Part shown: piece by piece, positions 1 to 8,991 of the stretch
Layout of the letters: each line of letters begins with the position of its first letter
Numbering within the stretch: position 1 is the first letter of the stretch
From: Azospirillum sp. OGB3
GTDB taxonomy: Bacteria; Pseudomonadota; Alphaproteobacteria; Azospirillales; Azospirillaceae
Length of the DNA stretch: 64,000 nucleotides
Assembly: GCF_014192915.1 (NCBI RefSeq)
Contig: NZ_JACHYN010000009.1
Location: forward strand, 186,001-250,000
Reading direction: 5' to 3'
Translations under genes and position numbers: made by a program
Notes under the pieces: generated by a model
The model's input: the letters and a program-made list of their open reading frames with translations, nothing else
The model's database searches: none
What the model was told of the DNA's origin: nothing

Positions 1-1086
1 TTTGCCCCCTCCACCTTCGAGGAGCGCGGCGCCGCCGTGGCCTTCACCACGCCGGTGTTGGCGCAGACGCGGGTGCGCAAGGACGACCGGGACAAGCTGG
101 AGGTGCTGATCCCCAACCTGTCGGACGGGCACGGCGTCTATGTGGTGCCGTGGAAGAGCCTGCCGGCCGCCTTTCCGATGACCGTCCACGACCGCATGTT
201 GCAGGACCTGATCCGCAAGGCGGACGGCTGCTCGCCGGACGACATCCGCAAGGCGGTGCTCCAGGCGGCGCGCTGCGGCCTCGCCGGGCCGCTGGCCGTG
301 GAGGCGGCGGAGGCGGCGCTGCGCGACGAGGACGAGCAGCGGCTGCTCATCAACTACCAGCTCATCGTCGAAGTGCTGAAGGCGGTCGGGCTGGAGTCGA
401 CGGACATCCTGCGCGCCGGCCTCGGCTCCGAGAAGGGCGAGCAGCTGACCCGCAGCTACATGACCAAGGCGGCGCAGAGCCTCGCATTGGAGCCGACAGA
501 ACTGTACGCGCGCGTGGCCGAGCTGGCGACCTTCATGGAGCCGGTGGGCGTCGCCACCTCGCCCCGGCCGGCCCGGCTGCGCCGTCTGGCGCGCGACCTG
601 CTGCAGTTCCGCGACAGCATGACCGAATGGGCGAACGGCAGCGTGTCGGAGGCCGCCCCCATCGGCACCTTCTGCGCGGAGGTGGCGGAGCACACGCTCA
701 ACCAGGTCCGCAATGTGGTGAACCAGCTCGACCAGTCGGTGGCGGCCTTCGAGACGCTGCTGCGCCAGTGGGAGACCAAGCGCACGCTGGTGCGCAGGTC
801 GACCACCCGGCTGTCCTGGCTGCTCGACGGCTGGGATTTCATCATCACGAGCTGGACGGAGGCCCAGACCCGGGGCAAGCATGAGCAGGACATGACGGTG
901 CACGAGCTGTTCCGCGTGCTGCCCCTGCTGCCCAAGGACGAGGAAAAGTCCGACCATGCGCTGCTGGCCGACCGTCTGCTGGCCTCGAACCGCCGCACCG
1001 TGCGCGCCTATGTGGACTGGCGCAGCGGCCAGCTCGACATGGACCTCGTGATGCGGATCGAGGCGATCAAGGCGAGGGCGGCCTGA
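1..1086 (+). CDS. Hypothetical protein, 5' end outside window
   Basis: The frame is open from base 1. A GTG at 37 would give 349 residues, but the codons before it are open and read like protein, so the true start probably lies upstream and the gene is partial. I recognise no domain. The protein is mostly helical, soluble and charged, with no signal peptide or membrane segment. It ends 3 bp before the next gene, which is also unknown, and a third small gene follows closely, so the three probably form one operon. The function is unknown; the frame itself is secure because codon use and GC3 match the neighbours. Confidence 0.75.
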   Translation, partial: FAPSTFEERGAAVAFTTPVLAQTRVRKDDRDKLEVLIPNLSDGHGVYVVPWKSLPAAFPMTVHDRMLQDLIRKADGCSPDDIRKAVLQAARCGLAGPLAVEAAEAALRDEDEQRLLINYQLIVEVLKAVGLESTDILRAGLGSEKGEQLTRSYMTKAAQSLALEPTELYARVAELATFMEPVGVATSPRPARLRRLARDLLQFRDSMTEWANGSVSEAAPIGTFCAEVAEHTLNQVRNVVNQLDQSVAAFETLLRQWETKRTLVRRSTTRLSWLLDGWDFIITSWTEAQTRGKHEQDMTVHELFRVLPLLPKDEEKSDHALLADRLLASNRRTVRAYVDWRSGQLDMDLVMRIEAIKARAA

Positions 1087-1089
1087 CCC

Positions 1090-2400
1090 ATGACGACCGA
1101 CCCCAAAGCCCTCCTCAGCCTCGGCACCAAGCTTCTCGACATCGACGAGGCCCGCTTCCGGCAGGTGGTCGATCTGCTCCAGCAGATCGGCGACCATCCC
1201 GAGGTCCGGCACACCTTCTCGCTGATCCGTCCCCGTCTGGCGGAGGTGCGGCCCAGGCGGCGCGCGACCTTCAAGCGGCTGTTCTGCGAACCGTTCGAGG
1301 ACCTGTTCCAGCTTCCCACCGGCAACCAGCCGGCTCCGCTGAACAAGGTGGACCGCGACGCCGTCAACGCCCTGTGGCCGCTGGTGGAAAGCCGGATCGG
1401 CAAGGAGCGGCTGCGCGGCGTCGCCGGCGCGCTGGGCGACGGTGCATCGCGGGCAGAGCCGGCCCGCGCCTTCTGGTCCATGGCCTCCGCCGCCGTGGCC
1501 GACATTCTGGAGCAGACGGAAACGGGGCGCTTCGCGGACGAACTGGGACTGCGGCTGAACCCCGACCGCCTCCGCACCATCGAGGACATCGCCCGCATCC
1601 TGACCATCGCCCAGCCGGTGGCCGAACTGAAGGCCGCCCTGTCGCCCAAGCCGATCCAGAAGCTGCACAAGGACCATCTGGACGGCATCCAGGCCATCGG
1701 GCGGCAGGTCGCGCGCGGGCGGCCGGACGCGCTGAAGCTGTTCATCCTGCTGGCCGCGGCCCGCCTGTCCGACCCGTCGATCCTGCTGGGCAGCCTGTGG
1801 GACATGGATCTGGGCCAGAAGTCGAGCGAGCGCGCCGCCCTGTTCCTGGATCTCAGCGGCACGGTGGTGGCGCAGATCGAGGAGCGGTCGCGCGGCGTCG
1901 CCTCGGCCTCCGGCGGCACGGTGGACCGCATGGCGGCCGCCACCCTCGCGGTCGATCTGGTGGCCAGCCTCGAGGCCACGCGCAACGCCATGGAGCACAG
2001 CCGCAACAAGGACTTCGACCAACGGCTGAAGATCATCCGGAACTCGGTGCACGAGCTGGTGCGCAGCCAGGTGCTCGACGGCGCGGACACCGAAATCCTC
2101 ACGGCGGTGGAGACGCTGGTCCCCGGCACCGACACGGCGCGGATGACGCTGGCGGAGAACCAGGCCCGCGCCCTGCGCAAATGCTCGACCATCGCCGACA
2201 CGCTGGGCCTGCGCGGCGAGCTGAAGAGCGTGACCCAGCAGGCCACCGCCTCGCTGACCGGCACGGCGCGGCAGTCGCTTTCCGACGGCATCGGCGACGC
2301 GCGGACCGGCTACACCGCCATCCGCATGATCGAGCTGATTGCCGGACCGGCGGAGGCCAACCAGATCATGGACGACATCCTGAGGGGTGGGCGCCGCTGA
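1090..2400 (+). CDS. Hypothetical helical protein
   Basis: This is a 436-residue protein starting at ATG only 3 bp after the upstream stop, which implies translational coupling. It is predicted to be almost entirely alpha-helical, with no signal peptide, no transmembrane segment and no catalytic motif I can name. The N-terminal 80 residues are rich in Arg and Leu, and the rest alternates helices and short loops. Together with the upstream partial gene and the downstream 126-residue gene it looks like a small conserved operon of unknown role. The shared operon with a putative 2H phosphoesterase could hint at RNA or nucleotide metabolism, but that is only inference. Confidence 0.75.
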   Translation: MTTDPKALLSLGTKLLDIDEARFRQVVDLLQQIGDHPEVRHTFSLIRPRLAEVRPRRRATFKRLFCEPFEDLFQLPTGNQPAPLNKVDRDAVNALWPLVESRIGKERLRGVAGALGDGASRAEPARAFWSMASAAVADILEQTETGRFADELGLRLNPDRLRTIEDIARILTIAQPVAELKAALSPKPIQKLHKDHLDGIQAIGRQVARGRPDALKLFILLAAARLSDPSILLGSLWDMDLGQKSSERAALFLDLSGTVVAQIEERSRGVASASGGTVDRMAAATLAVDLVASLEATRNAMEHSRNKDFDQRLKIIRNSVHELVRSQVLDGADTEILTAVETLVPGTDTARMTLAENQARALRKCSTIADTLGLRGELKSVTQQATASLTGTARQSLSDGIGDARTGYTAIRMIELIAGPAEANQIMDDILRGGRR

Positions 2401-2418
2401 GGGGACCGGAGAGATCGC

Positions 2419-2799
2419 ATGACGCGTCGCCGCGGCTATGTCGGCTGGGCGCTGCCGGGGGCCGAACGCGCCCGCCTGCTGGCGCGGTTCCCGGCGCGCT
2501 ACGCCCGCACCGTCGCCCATCACGTCACGCTGGCCCACGGCGTCGGGGCACGTCATCCGCTGCCGACGGAGCGTGAGGGGACCGTTGTCGGGCTGGCGGA
2601 TGACGGGGACGGCGTGCAGGCGCTGGTCGTCGCCATCGCCGGGACGACGGACCGGCCGGGCGGCGGAACCTACCACGTCACATGGTCGCTGGGGCCGGGC
2701 CGCCGCGCCGTGGAGTCGAACGCGGTGATCGCGCGCCTCGGCTGGACTCCGGTGGAGCCCGTCGCCGTCCGGCTGGAGCCACGCTTCTTCCCGCTTTAG
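2419..2799 (+). CDS. Small protein with two HxT motifs, possible 2H phosphoesterase
   Basis: The product has 126 residues, with ATG 18 bp after the previous stop and a GGAGAG ribosome site just upstream. Two His-x-Thr motifs stand out: H35-V-T37 followed by LAHG, and H86-V-T88 followed by WSL, each preceded by beta-strand-like sequence. Paired HxT/S motifs about 50 residues apart characterise the 2H phosphoesterase fold (LigT, cyclic phosphodiesterases, the tRNA ligase phosphodiesterase domain), where the two His and two Thr form the active site. The protein is shorter than LigT (about 175 residues), so it would be a minimal version. No other family suggests itself. The assignment is inference from motifs only. 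Confidence 0.6.
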   Translation: MTRRRGYVGWALPGAERARLLARFPARYARTVAHHVTLAHGVGARHPLPTEREGTVVGLADDGDGVQALVVAIAGTTDRPGGGTYHVTWSLGPGRRAVESNAVIARLGWTPVEPVAVRLEPRFFPL

Positions 2800-2808
2800 A
2801 CGCCCTTT

Positions 2809-3735
2809 TTAAGCGCCGGGGCCGCCGCTGGCGTTGGCCTCGGCCGCCGCGCCGCGGTTCAGCGCCTGCTCGCGGTGGAAGACGAACAGGCCGCTGCCGA
2901 TGATGAGCAGCGCGCCGACGATGATGCGCAGGGTCGGCGCCGTGCCCCAGACCAGCAGGTCCAGCACCACCGCCCAGATGATCGACACATACTGGAACGG
3001 CACGACGACCGCCGCCGGGCTGAGCTGGAGCGAGCGGTTCATCGCCGCGTGCCCGGCCAGCGCCGTGACGCCCAGCGCCCCCAGCAGCAGGAAGTCCAGC
3101 CCCGGCGGCGGCACCCAGACCAGCGGCAGCGCCGCACCGCCGAGCAGGCCGGTGCCGAAGGTCTGGAAGCTGACCAGCGACAGGTTGCTCGAATCGCGCA
3201 GCAGCCGTGTGGAGATCAGCCCGGTGGAGAAGACCAGCGTGCCGAACAGGGCGACCAGCGACGGCACCGCGTCGAACTGGCCCGTCGGGTTCAGCACAAT
3301 CACCACCCCGGCGAAGCCGACCACCACGGCCGCCCAGCGGCGCCAGCCCACCTTCTCGCCGAGCAGCGGCACCGACAGGGCGGTGACGATCAGCGGGGCG
3401 GCCATGTAGATGGTCATGACGTTGGCGAGCGGCAGCGACCGCACCGCCCAGTAGAAGCAGGCGACCTCACCCGCCACGCAGCCGACGCGCAGAAGATGCA
3501 ACGGCAGCCGCTTCACCGCAAAGACCGAGCGCACCCCCTCGCGCAGGATCAGCGGGGCCAGCAGCATCGCGCCGAACAGGCTGCGGATGGCCAGCAGCAT
3601 CGCCACCGGATAGTCGGCGACCAGCCATTTGCCGAGCGCGTCGTTGACGGTGAACAGCGACATGCCCAGCAGCATCAGCAGGATGCCCAGGCGGGTGTCG
3701 GTGGCGGCGGAGGACGGGGTGCTGGAGGCGATCAT
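2809..3735 (-). CDS. DMT-family permease with two EamA domains
   Basis: This is a 308-residue membrane protein of the drug/metabolite transporter superfamily. About ten hydrophobic helices are visible, arranged as two EamA repeats (about residues 17-150 and 160-292). The first repeat has the typical N-terminal helix containing the string FTVNDALGKWLV. Members export or import small metabolites such as amino acids; the substrate cannot be read from the sequence. It lies 85 bp downstream of the CoA-transferase on the same strand, but a terminator-like hairpin separates them, so it is probably partly or fully independent. The C-terminus is a short cytoplasmic Ala/Gly-rich tail. Confidence 0.88.
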   Translation of the reverse strand: MIASSTPSSAATDTRLGILLMLLGMSLFTVNDALGKWLVADYPVAMLLAIRSLFGAMLLAPLILREGVRSVFAVKRLPLHLLRVGCVAGEVACFYWAVRSLPLANVMTIYMAAPLIVTALSVPLLGEKVGWRRWAAVVVGFAGVVIVLNPTGQFDAVPSLVALFGTLVFSTGLISTRLLRDSSNLSLVSFQTFGTGLLGGAALPLVWVPPPGLDFLLLGALGVTALAGHAAMNRSLQLSPAAVVVPFQYVSIIWAVVLDLLVWGTAPTLRIIVGALLIIGSGLFVFHREQALNRGAAAEANASGGPGA

Positions 3736-3746
3736 CTCGGTTCACG

Positions 3747-3785
3747 CAAAAAATCCCTCCCCCCGCAAGCGGCAGGGGAAGGGAT
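3747..3785 (-). terminator. Rho-independent terminator after the CoA-transferase gene
   Basis: On the minus strand an imperfect GC-rich stem (3753-3766 pairing with 3772-3785, arms ATCCCTCCCCCCGC and GCAGGGGAAGGGAT, short loop) is followed by a run of T (A at 3748-3753 on the plus strand). It lies between the CoA-transferase stop and the start of the DMT permease. Confidence 0.6.
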
Positions 3786-3820
3786 GGAATCGGGGCGGCA
3801 AAATGACGGGTGCGCGCGGT

Positions 3821-5023
3821 TCAGACCACGCCCTTCTCCCGCAGGGCGGCGATGTCCGCCGCGCATAGGCCCAGCGCCTCCTCCAGCACGGCGTCGGTGT
3901 GCTGGCCGAGCGTCGGCGGGGCGACCGTGTGCTCGATGGGGGTCGCGGAGTAGCGGATCGGGCTCGCCACCGTCGGCACCGTCCCGGCGGTCGGGTGCGG
4001 CAGGTCCTGGTGAATGTTGCGGGCTTGGACATGGGGGTCGGCGAAGACCTGCGACACGTCGTTGATCGGCCCGCAGGGCACGCCCACCGCCTCAAGCGCC
4101 GACAGCCAGTCGCGGCTGGTCCGCTGTTCCAGCAGCAGCTCCAGGATCGGCACCAGCTCCTTACGGTTGGCGACGCGGGCCGGGTTGGTGGCGTAGCGCG
4201 GGTCCTGCGCCAGTTCCGGACGGCCGGCGACTTGGCAGAACTTGGCGAACTGCCCGTCGTTGCCGACCGCCAGGATGATGTGGCCGTCCAGCGTGGCAAA
4301 GGCCTGGTAGGGCACGATGTTCGGGTGCGCGTTGCCGAGCCGCTGCGGCGCCTTGCCGCCGACCAGATAGTTCATGGCTTGGTTCGCCAGCACCGCCACC
4401 TGCACGTCGAGCAGGGCGAGGTTCACCCACTGCCCCTCCCCCGTCCGGTCGCGGTGGGCCAGCGCGCCGAGCACGCCGATGGTGGCGTAGAGGCCGGTGA
4501 AGACATCGGTGACCGCGACGCCGACCTTGACCGGTCCGCCGCCCGCCTCGGCGTCGGGCTGGCCGGTGATGCTCATCAGCCCGCCCATGCCCTGGATCAT
4601 GAAGTCGTAGCCGGCGCGCTTGGCGTAGGGGCCGTCCTGCCCGAAGCCGGTGATCGAGCAGTAGACGAGGCCGGGGTTGATCGCCTTCAGGCTGTCATAG
4701 TCGAGCCCGTACTTGACCAGCCCGCCGACCTTGAAGTTCTCGATCACGACATCGGCCTGGGCAGCCAGCTTGCGCACCAGCTCCTGGCCTTCCGGGCGCT
4801 CGAAGTCGATGGTGATCGACCGCTTGCCACGGTTGGTGGAGAGGAAATAGGCCGATTCCTCGCCCGCCCAGGGGGGACCCCAGGCACGGGTGTCGTCCCC
4901 GGCGCCGGGCCGTTCGACCTTGATGACGTCCGCGCCGAGATCGGCCAGCGTCTGCGCCGCCCACGGCCCGGCGAGCACGCGGGAGAGTTCCAGGACACGG
5001 ACATGGGAAAGCGGGCCGGGCAT
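3821..5023 (-). CDS. CaiB/BaiF class III CoA-transferase, probably glutarate CoA-transferase
   Basis: This 400-residue family III CoA-transferase moves CoA between acyl-CoA and a free acid through an aspartyl-CoA anhydride. The N-terminal signature (LELSRVLAGPWAAQTLADLG) and the block around G138-Y-D140 with downstream GGLMSITG are visible; Asp140 is the likely catalytic residue. The frame is open upstream, but ATG at 5023 has an AAGGA site and the codons before it belong to an intergenic repeat. The gene directly follows glutaryl-CoA dehydrogenase, and a LysR regulator lies opposite. This matches the Pseudomonas gcdR-gcdH-gcdG arrangement, so activation of glutarate with succinyl-CoA is the best guess for the substrate. 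Confidence 0.88.
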   Translation of the reverse strand: MPGPLSHVRVLELSRVLAGPWAAQTLADLGADVIKVERPGAGDDTRAWGPPWAGEESAYFLSTNRGKRSITIDFERPEGQELVRKLAAQADVVIENFKVGGLVKYGLDYDSLKAINPGLVYCSITGFGQDGPYAKRAGYDFMIQGMGGLMSITGQPDAEAGGGPVKVGVAVTDVFTGLYATIGVLGALAHRDRTGEGQWVNLALLDVQVAVLANQAMNYLVGGKAPQRLGNAHPNIVPYQAFATLDGHIILAVGNDGQFAKFCQVAGRPELAQDPRYATNPARVANRKELVPILELLLEQRTSRDWLSALEAVGVPCGPINDVSQVFADPHVQARNIHQDLPHPTAGTVPTVASPIRYSATPIEHTVAPPTLGQHTDAVLEEALGLCAADIAALREKGVV

Positions 5024-5053
5024 GCTGGGGTCCTTATGGAAGAGCGCCTCATT

Positions 5054-5252
5054 CCCTCTCCCGCCCCGGGAGAGGGTGCCCGCGTCAGCGGGCGGGTGAG
5101 GGTCGTCCAAGAATCAAGGCGCTGATTCTCGGACGACCCTCACCCTTCCCACGCCCGGGGGCGTGGGCCCCTTCCCTCTCCCGGGGCTCTCGGCGGCCCT
5201 GGCCGCCTGACGCCGTCAGCGCCCGCAAGCGGGCGCGAGAGGCGGGAGAGGG
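5054..5252. repeat. Type I palindromic intergenic repeat, copy A
   Basis: This nested palindrome starts with CCCTCTCCCG and ends with GGGAGAGGG. Each end is itself a hairpin, with an inner pair GGGTGAGGGT and ACCCTCACCC around a variable centre. The same architecture recurs at 49642, 55684 and 60960. This copy carries about 55 extra bases in its right-hand hairpin (around 5185-5242). It sits inside an operon, between gcdH and the CoA-transferase, so it may affect their relative expression. Confidence 0.85.
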
Positions 5253-5267
5253 ACAACAAACATCACC

Positions 5268-6470
5268 TCACGCGAAGGCCTGGATGCCGGTGATGGCGCG
5301 GCCCAGGATCAGGGCGTGGATGTCGTGCGTGCCCTCGTAGGTGTTCACGGCCTCCAGGTTCATCACGTGGCGGATGACGTGGAACTCGTCGGCGATGCCG
5401 TTGCCGCCATGCATGTCACGGGCGACGCGGGCGATGTCCAGGGCCTTGCCGCAGTTGTTGCGCTTGATGAGCGAGATCATCTCCGGCGCCGCCTTGCCCG
5501 CGTCGAGCAGGCGACCGACCTGCAACGCGGCCTGAAGCCCCAGCGCGATCTCCGTCTGCATGTTGGCGAGCTTGAGCTGCGGGATCTGGTTCGCGGCCAG
5601 CGGGCGTCCGAACTGCTTGCGGTCGATCTGGTACTGGCGGGCGGCGTGGAAGCAGAACTCAGCCGCACCCATGGCGCCCCAGGCGATGCCGTAACGGGCG
5701 CGGTTCAGGCAGCCGAAGGGACCGACGATGCCCTCGATGTTCGGCAGGCGGTTCTCCTCCGGCACGAACACCTCGTCCATGACGATCTCGCCGGTGGCCG
5801 AGGCGCGGAGCGAGAACTTGCCCTCGATCTTCGGCGCAGACAGGCCCTTCATGCCCTTTTCCAGCACGAAGCCGTTGATCTTGCCCTCGTCGTTCTTCGC
5901 CCAGACGACGAAGACGTCGGCGACCGGCGAGTTGGTGATCCACATCTTCGCGCCGCTGACGATGTAGCCGTCCGCGACCTTCTTCGCGCGGGTCTTCATG
6001 CCGGCGGGGTCGGAGCCGGCGTCCGGCTCGGTCAGGCCAAAGCAGCCGATCCATTCGCCGGTGGCGAGCTTCGGCAGGTACTTCTCGCGCTGGGCCTCGC
6101 TGCCGTAGGCGTAGATCGGGTGCATGACCAGCGAGGACTGCACCGACATGGCGGAACGGTAGCCGCTGTCCACCCGCTCGACCTCACGGGCGACCAGACC
6201 GTAGGAGACGTAGTTGACCCCGGCGCAGCCGTAGCCGTCGATCGTCGAGCCGAGGAAGCCCAGCTCGCCCATCTCGTTCATGATCTCGCGGTGGAAGATC
6301 TCGTGCCGGTTGGCCTCGGTCACGCGCGGCAGCAGCTTGTCCTGGCAATAGCTGCGCGCGGCGTCGCGGATCATCCGCTCGTCCTCGGTCAGCTGCTCGT
6401 CGAGGAGCAGCGGGTCCTCCCAGGCGAAGGAAGCGAGCTTGGCGGAGGCGGCTCCGGTCTTGGCGGCCAT
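5268..6470 (-). CDS. gcdH: Glutaryl-CoA dehydrogenase
   Basis: This 400-residue FAD enzyme of the acyl-CoA dehydrogenase family oxidises and decarboxylates glutaryl-CoA to crotonyl-CoA in lysine, tryptophan and glutarate breakdown, passing electrons to ETF. The FGLTEPDAGSDP block (about 144-155) and the C-terminal NTYEGTHDIHALILGRAITG, with catalytic base Glu379, are diagnostic of glutaryl-CoA rather than other acyl-CoA dehydrogenases. ATG at 6470 has GGGAGA upstream; the frame extends further to 6536 but without a ribosome site and without homologous sequence. The CoA-transferase lies downstream and a divergent LysR gene upstream, so induction by glutarate through that regulator is likely. 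Confidence 0.95.
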   Translation of the reverse strand: MAAKTGAASAKLASFAWEDPLLLDEQLTEDERMIRDAARSYCQDKLLPRVTEANRHEIFHREIMNEMGELGFLGSTIDGYGCAGVNYVSYGLVAREVERVDSGYRSAMSVQSSLVMHPIYAYGSEAQREKYLPKLATGEWIGCFGLTEPDAGSDPAGMKTRAKKVADGYIVSGAKMWITNSPVADVFVVWAKNDEGKINGFVLEKGMKGLSAPKIEGKFSLRASATGEIVMDEVFVPEENRLPNIEGIVGPFGCLNRARYGIAWGAMGAAEFCFHAARQYQIDRKQFGRPLAANQIPQLKLANMQTEIALGLQAALQVGRLLDAGKAAPEMISLIKRNNCGKALDIARVARDMHGGNGIADEFHVIRHVMNLEAVNTYEGTHDIHALILGRAITGIQAFA

Positions 6471-6552
6471 GTTTGAAATCTCCCTAGGTCCGATGCGCCC
6501 CAACATGGCGCGGTCGCTTTCATGGTTCAAATACATTTATCAGGGGACTTTA

Positions 6553-6567
6553 ATATGATCCTCATAT
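6553..6567. promoter_or_regulatory. Candidate LysR operator
   Basis: The perfect 15-bp palindrome ATATGATCCTCATAT (6-bp arms, 3-bp spacer) contains a T-N11-A core. It lies in the 109-bp divergent gap between gcdH and the LysR gene, 12 bp before the LysR start. The position fits autorepression together with activation of gcdH. Confidence 0.55.
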
Positions 6568-6579
6568 AAATAAGGCGTC

Positions 6580-7497
6580 ATGGACCTGCGCCATCTCCGC
6601 CATTTCGTCGCCGTCGCCGAGGAGCTGCATTTCAGCCGCGCCGCCGCCCGGCTGGGCATCGGGCAGCCGCCGCTCAGCCAGTCGATCCAGGCGCTGGAGG
6701 CCGAGTTGGGCGCCCGCCTGTTCGAGCGCACCAAGCGCCGGGTCGAACTGACCGAGCCGGGCCAGCTCCTGCTCGGCGAGGCGCGGGAGATCCTGGCGCG
6801 GGCGGAGCGCGCCGCCGTGCTGACCCGCCGCGCCGCCAAGGGCGAGGTCGGCGAGCTGCGCGTCGGCTTCACCGCCGCGGCCCCCTTCCTGCCGATGGTG
6901 CCGCGGATCATCGACGCCTACCGCCGCGCCCATCCCGACGTGCATCTGACCCTGGTCGAGCTGCCGTCCAAGCAGCAGTTGACGGCGCTGGCCGACCGCC
7001 GGCTCGACGTCGGCTTCATCCGCGAGCCGCGCTTCGTCCCCGAGCCCGAGTCCTTCCGCTTCCACGACGTGGTGCGCGAGCCGCTGCTGGCGGTGATGCG
7101 CGCCGACCATCCGCTGGCCGGGCGGGAGGTCGTGCCGTTGGCCGCCCTGCGCGACGAGCCCTTCGTCTTCTACCCCGCCGATTTCGGCACCAGCACCCAC
7201 GAGCAGGTTTTCGCGCTGTGCGCCGCCGCCGGCTTCCGCCCCAACGTGACCCAGGACGCGCGCGAGGCCTTCACCATCATCGGGCTGATCGCCGCCGGGC
7301 TGGGCGTATCGATTCTGCCCGGCCAGTTGCGGCAGGTGGCGCTGGAGGGGGTGGTGTACCGGCCGCTCGACACGCCGGACGCCGTCACCACCTTGCAACT
7401 GGCGCAACGGAGCAACGAAAGTTCGCCCCTGGTGAAAAAATTCACCGGTCTCGTAGAGCGGATCGTTCCGTTTGTTCCACCCATCGCCAGCGCGTGA
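6580..7497 (+). CDS. LysR-family regulator, probable glutarate regulator
   Basis: This is a 305-residue LysR-type transcription factor. The N-terminal winged helix-turn-helix (about 1-60, with HFSRAAARLGIGQPPLSQSI) is followed by a linker helix and a periplasmic-binding-like effector domain (about 90-295). It is transcribed divergently from gcdH across a 109-bp gap that contains a palindrome with a T-N11-A core, the standard arrangement for LysR regulators controlling the neighbouring operon. By analogy to GcdR of pseudomonads the effector would be glutarate, which is inference from context. No unusual features were seen. Confidence 0.9.
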   Translation: MDLRHLRHFVAVAEELHFSRAAARLGIGQPPLSQSIQALEAELGARLFERTKRRVELTEPGQLLLGEAREILARAERAAVLTRRAAKGEVGELRVGFTAAAPFLPMVPRIIDAYRRAHPDVHLTLVELPSKQQLTALADRRLDVGFIREPRFVPEPESFRFHDVVREPLLAVMRADHPLAGREVVPLAALRDEPFVFYPADFGTSTHEQVFALCAAAGFRPNVTQDAREAFTIIGLIAAGLGVSILPGQLRQVALEGVVYRPLDTPDAVTTLQLAQRSNESSPLVKKFTGLVERIVPFVPPIASA

Positions 7498-7676
7498 GCG
7501 GCGACTCGGGAAAAATCGCCCGTCCGAACCCCAAGCCTCCCAAAGTCTGGGTTTTCAAGCGGTCAAGGAAGGAGCAAACTCCCGTTCAAACCGCGTGCAC
7601 GGCCTTCGCAGATGCACAAAATTTCGTCAGCCCCATGCCGAACCGTTGAATTGATCACAATGCGAGCATCGGGCTT

Positions 7677-7692
7677 GTCGAATTTATTAAAC
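7677..7692. promoter_or_regulatory. Candidate PuuR-like operator upstream of the transporter operon
   Basis: GTCGAATTTATTAAAC differs at only two of 16 positions from the perfect palindrome at 13011-13026 in the regulator/gabD gap. Both are followed closely by GGGTA. It lies 91 bp upstream of the ATPase start, within an otherwise gene-free 286-bp stretch (7498-7783). Confidence 0.55.
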
Positions 7693-7783
7693 GGGTATAC
7701 CGTCTGACCCATTGCATAGGTCCTGTGTCGGGAACGCAACCCTGACTCCGGACCGCGCTCGGGACACCTCGGACGGGGGGAGG

Positions 7784-8896
7784 ATGATGGACGGCGGCAT
7801 GGTCACGACCGCACAGGCACTGGTGCGCTTCGTCGGGGTCCAGAAGACCTATGACGGCGAACACCTCGTGGTGAAGAACCTCGACCTCGACATCAAGAAG
7901 GGCGAGTTCGTCACCCTGCTCGGCCCCTCGGGCTCGGGCAAGACGACCACGCTGATGATGCTGGCCGGCTTCGAGGTCCCCACCCACGGCGATATCTATC
8001 TCGCCGACCGGCCGATCAAGAACATGCCGCCGCACAAGCGCGACATCGGCATGGTCTTCCAGAACTACGCGCTGTTCCCCCACCTGACGATCGAGGAGAA
8101 CGTCGCCTTCCCGCTGACCGTGCGCAAGATGCCGCGGTCCGAGGTGAAGGAGCGGGTGCGGTCGGCGCTGCGCATGATCAAGCTGGAGAATCTGGCGCAC
8201 CGCCATCCCGGCCAGCTGTCGGGCGGCCAGCAGCAGCGCGTGGCGCTCGCCCGCGCGCTGGTCTTCAACCCGCAGCTCGTCCTGATGGACGAACCGCTGG
8301 GCGCGCTGGACAAGCGGCTGCGCGAGCACATGCAGCTCGAGATCAAGCAGTTGCACGAGACGATGGGCATCACCGTCGTCTACGTCACCCACGACCAGAG
8401 CGAGGCGCTGACCATGTCGGACCGCATCGCGGTGTTCAACGACGGCATCGTTCAGCAGATCGACAAGCCGGACGCGCTGTACGAACGCCCGGTCAACAGC
8501 TTCGTCGCCAACTTCATCGGCGAGAACAACGTGCTGAGCGGCACCGTCGAGAATATCGAACAGGGCTTCTGCCGCGTGGCGCTGGCGTCGGGCGGTTCGG
8601 TCGTGGCCCAGGCGGTCAACGTCGCCGGCGCCGGGGCCGCCACCGCGCTGTCGGTCCGGCCGGAGCGCATCAGCATCCTGACCGACGGGCAGGCCCCGGA
8701 CGGCATGAACGCCCTGCCCGCCCAGGTGCAGGACACCATCTATCTCGGCGACCACGCGCTGGCTGTGCTGAAGGTCGCCGGCAACGGGGAATTCATGGTC
8801 AAGCTGCCGCCGGGCGCCCATGCGGGCCTCAGCCACGGCCAGAGCGTGTCCATAGGCTTCCGCCCCGAGGACTGCCGGGCGCTCGATCCCGTGTGA
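7784..8896 (+). CDS. Polyamine-type ABC transporter ATPase (PotA-like)
   Basis: This 370-residue ATPase energises import of a polyamine-like substrate. Walker A is GPSGSGKT (47-54), the Q-loop is VFQNYALFPH, the signature is LSGGQQQR (145-152) and Walker B is LVLMDEP (165-171). A C-terminal TOBE domain (about 285-368) follows, as in PotA. The purine-rich GGGGGGAGG sits immediately before two tandem ATGs (7784, 7787), with a third at 7799. The upstream extension of the frame lacks a ribosome site, and the exact start among the three is uncertain. It is the first gene of an operon with a binding protein and two permeases, and carries a putative PuuR-type operator upstream. Confidence 0.93.
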   Translation: MMDGGMVTTAQALVRFVGVQKTYDGEHLVVKNLDLDIKKGEFVTLLGPSGSGKTTTLMMLAGFEVPTHGDIYLADRPIKNMPPHKRDIGMVFQNYALFPHLTIEENVAFPLTVRKMPRSEVKERVRSALRMIKLENLAHRHPGQLSGGQQQRVALARALVFNPQLVLMDEPLGALDKRLREHMQLEIKQLHETMGITVVYVTHDQSEALTMSDRIAVFNDGIVQQIDKPDALYERPVNSFVANFIGENNVLSGTVENIEQGFCRVALASGGSVVAQAVNVAGAGAATALSVRPERISILTDGQAPDGMNALPAQVQDTIYLGDHALAVLKVAGNGEFMVKLPPGAHAGLSHGQSVSIGFRPEDCRALDPV

Positions 8897-8991
8897 TCGG
8901 CCGCACCCGTCCGTCCGGTCTCTCCGGGAGGGGGGACCGGGGGCGCGCAACACCTCCTGACGCAACCACGCATAATGAAGGAACGGGGACG

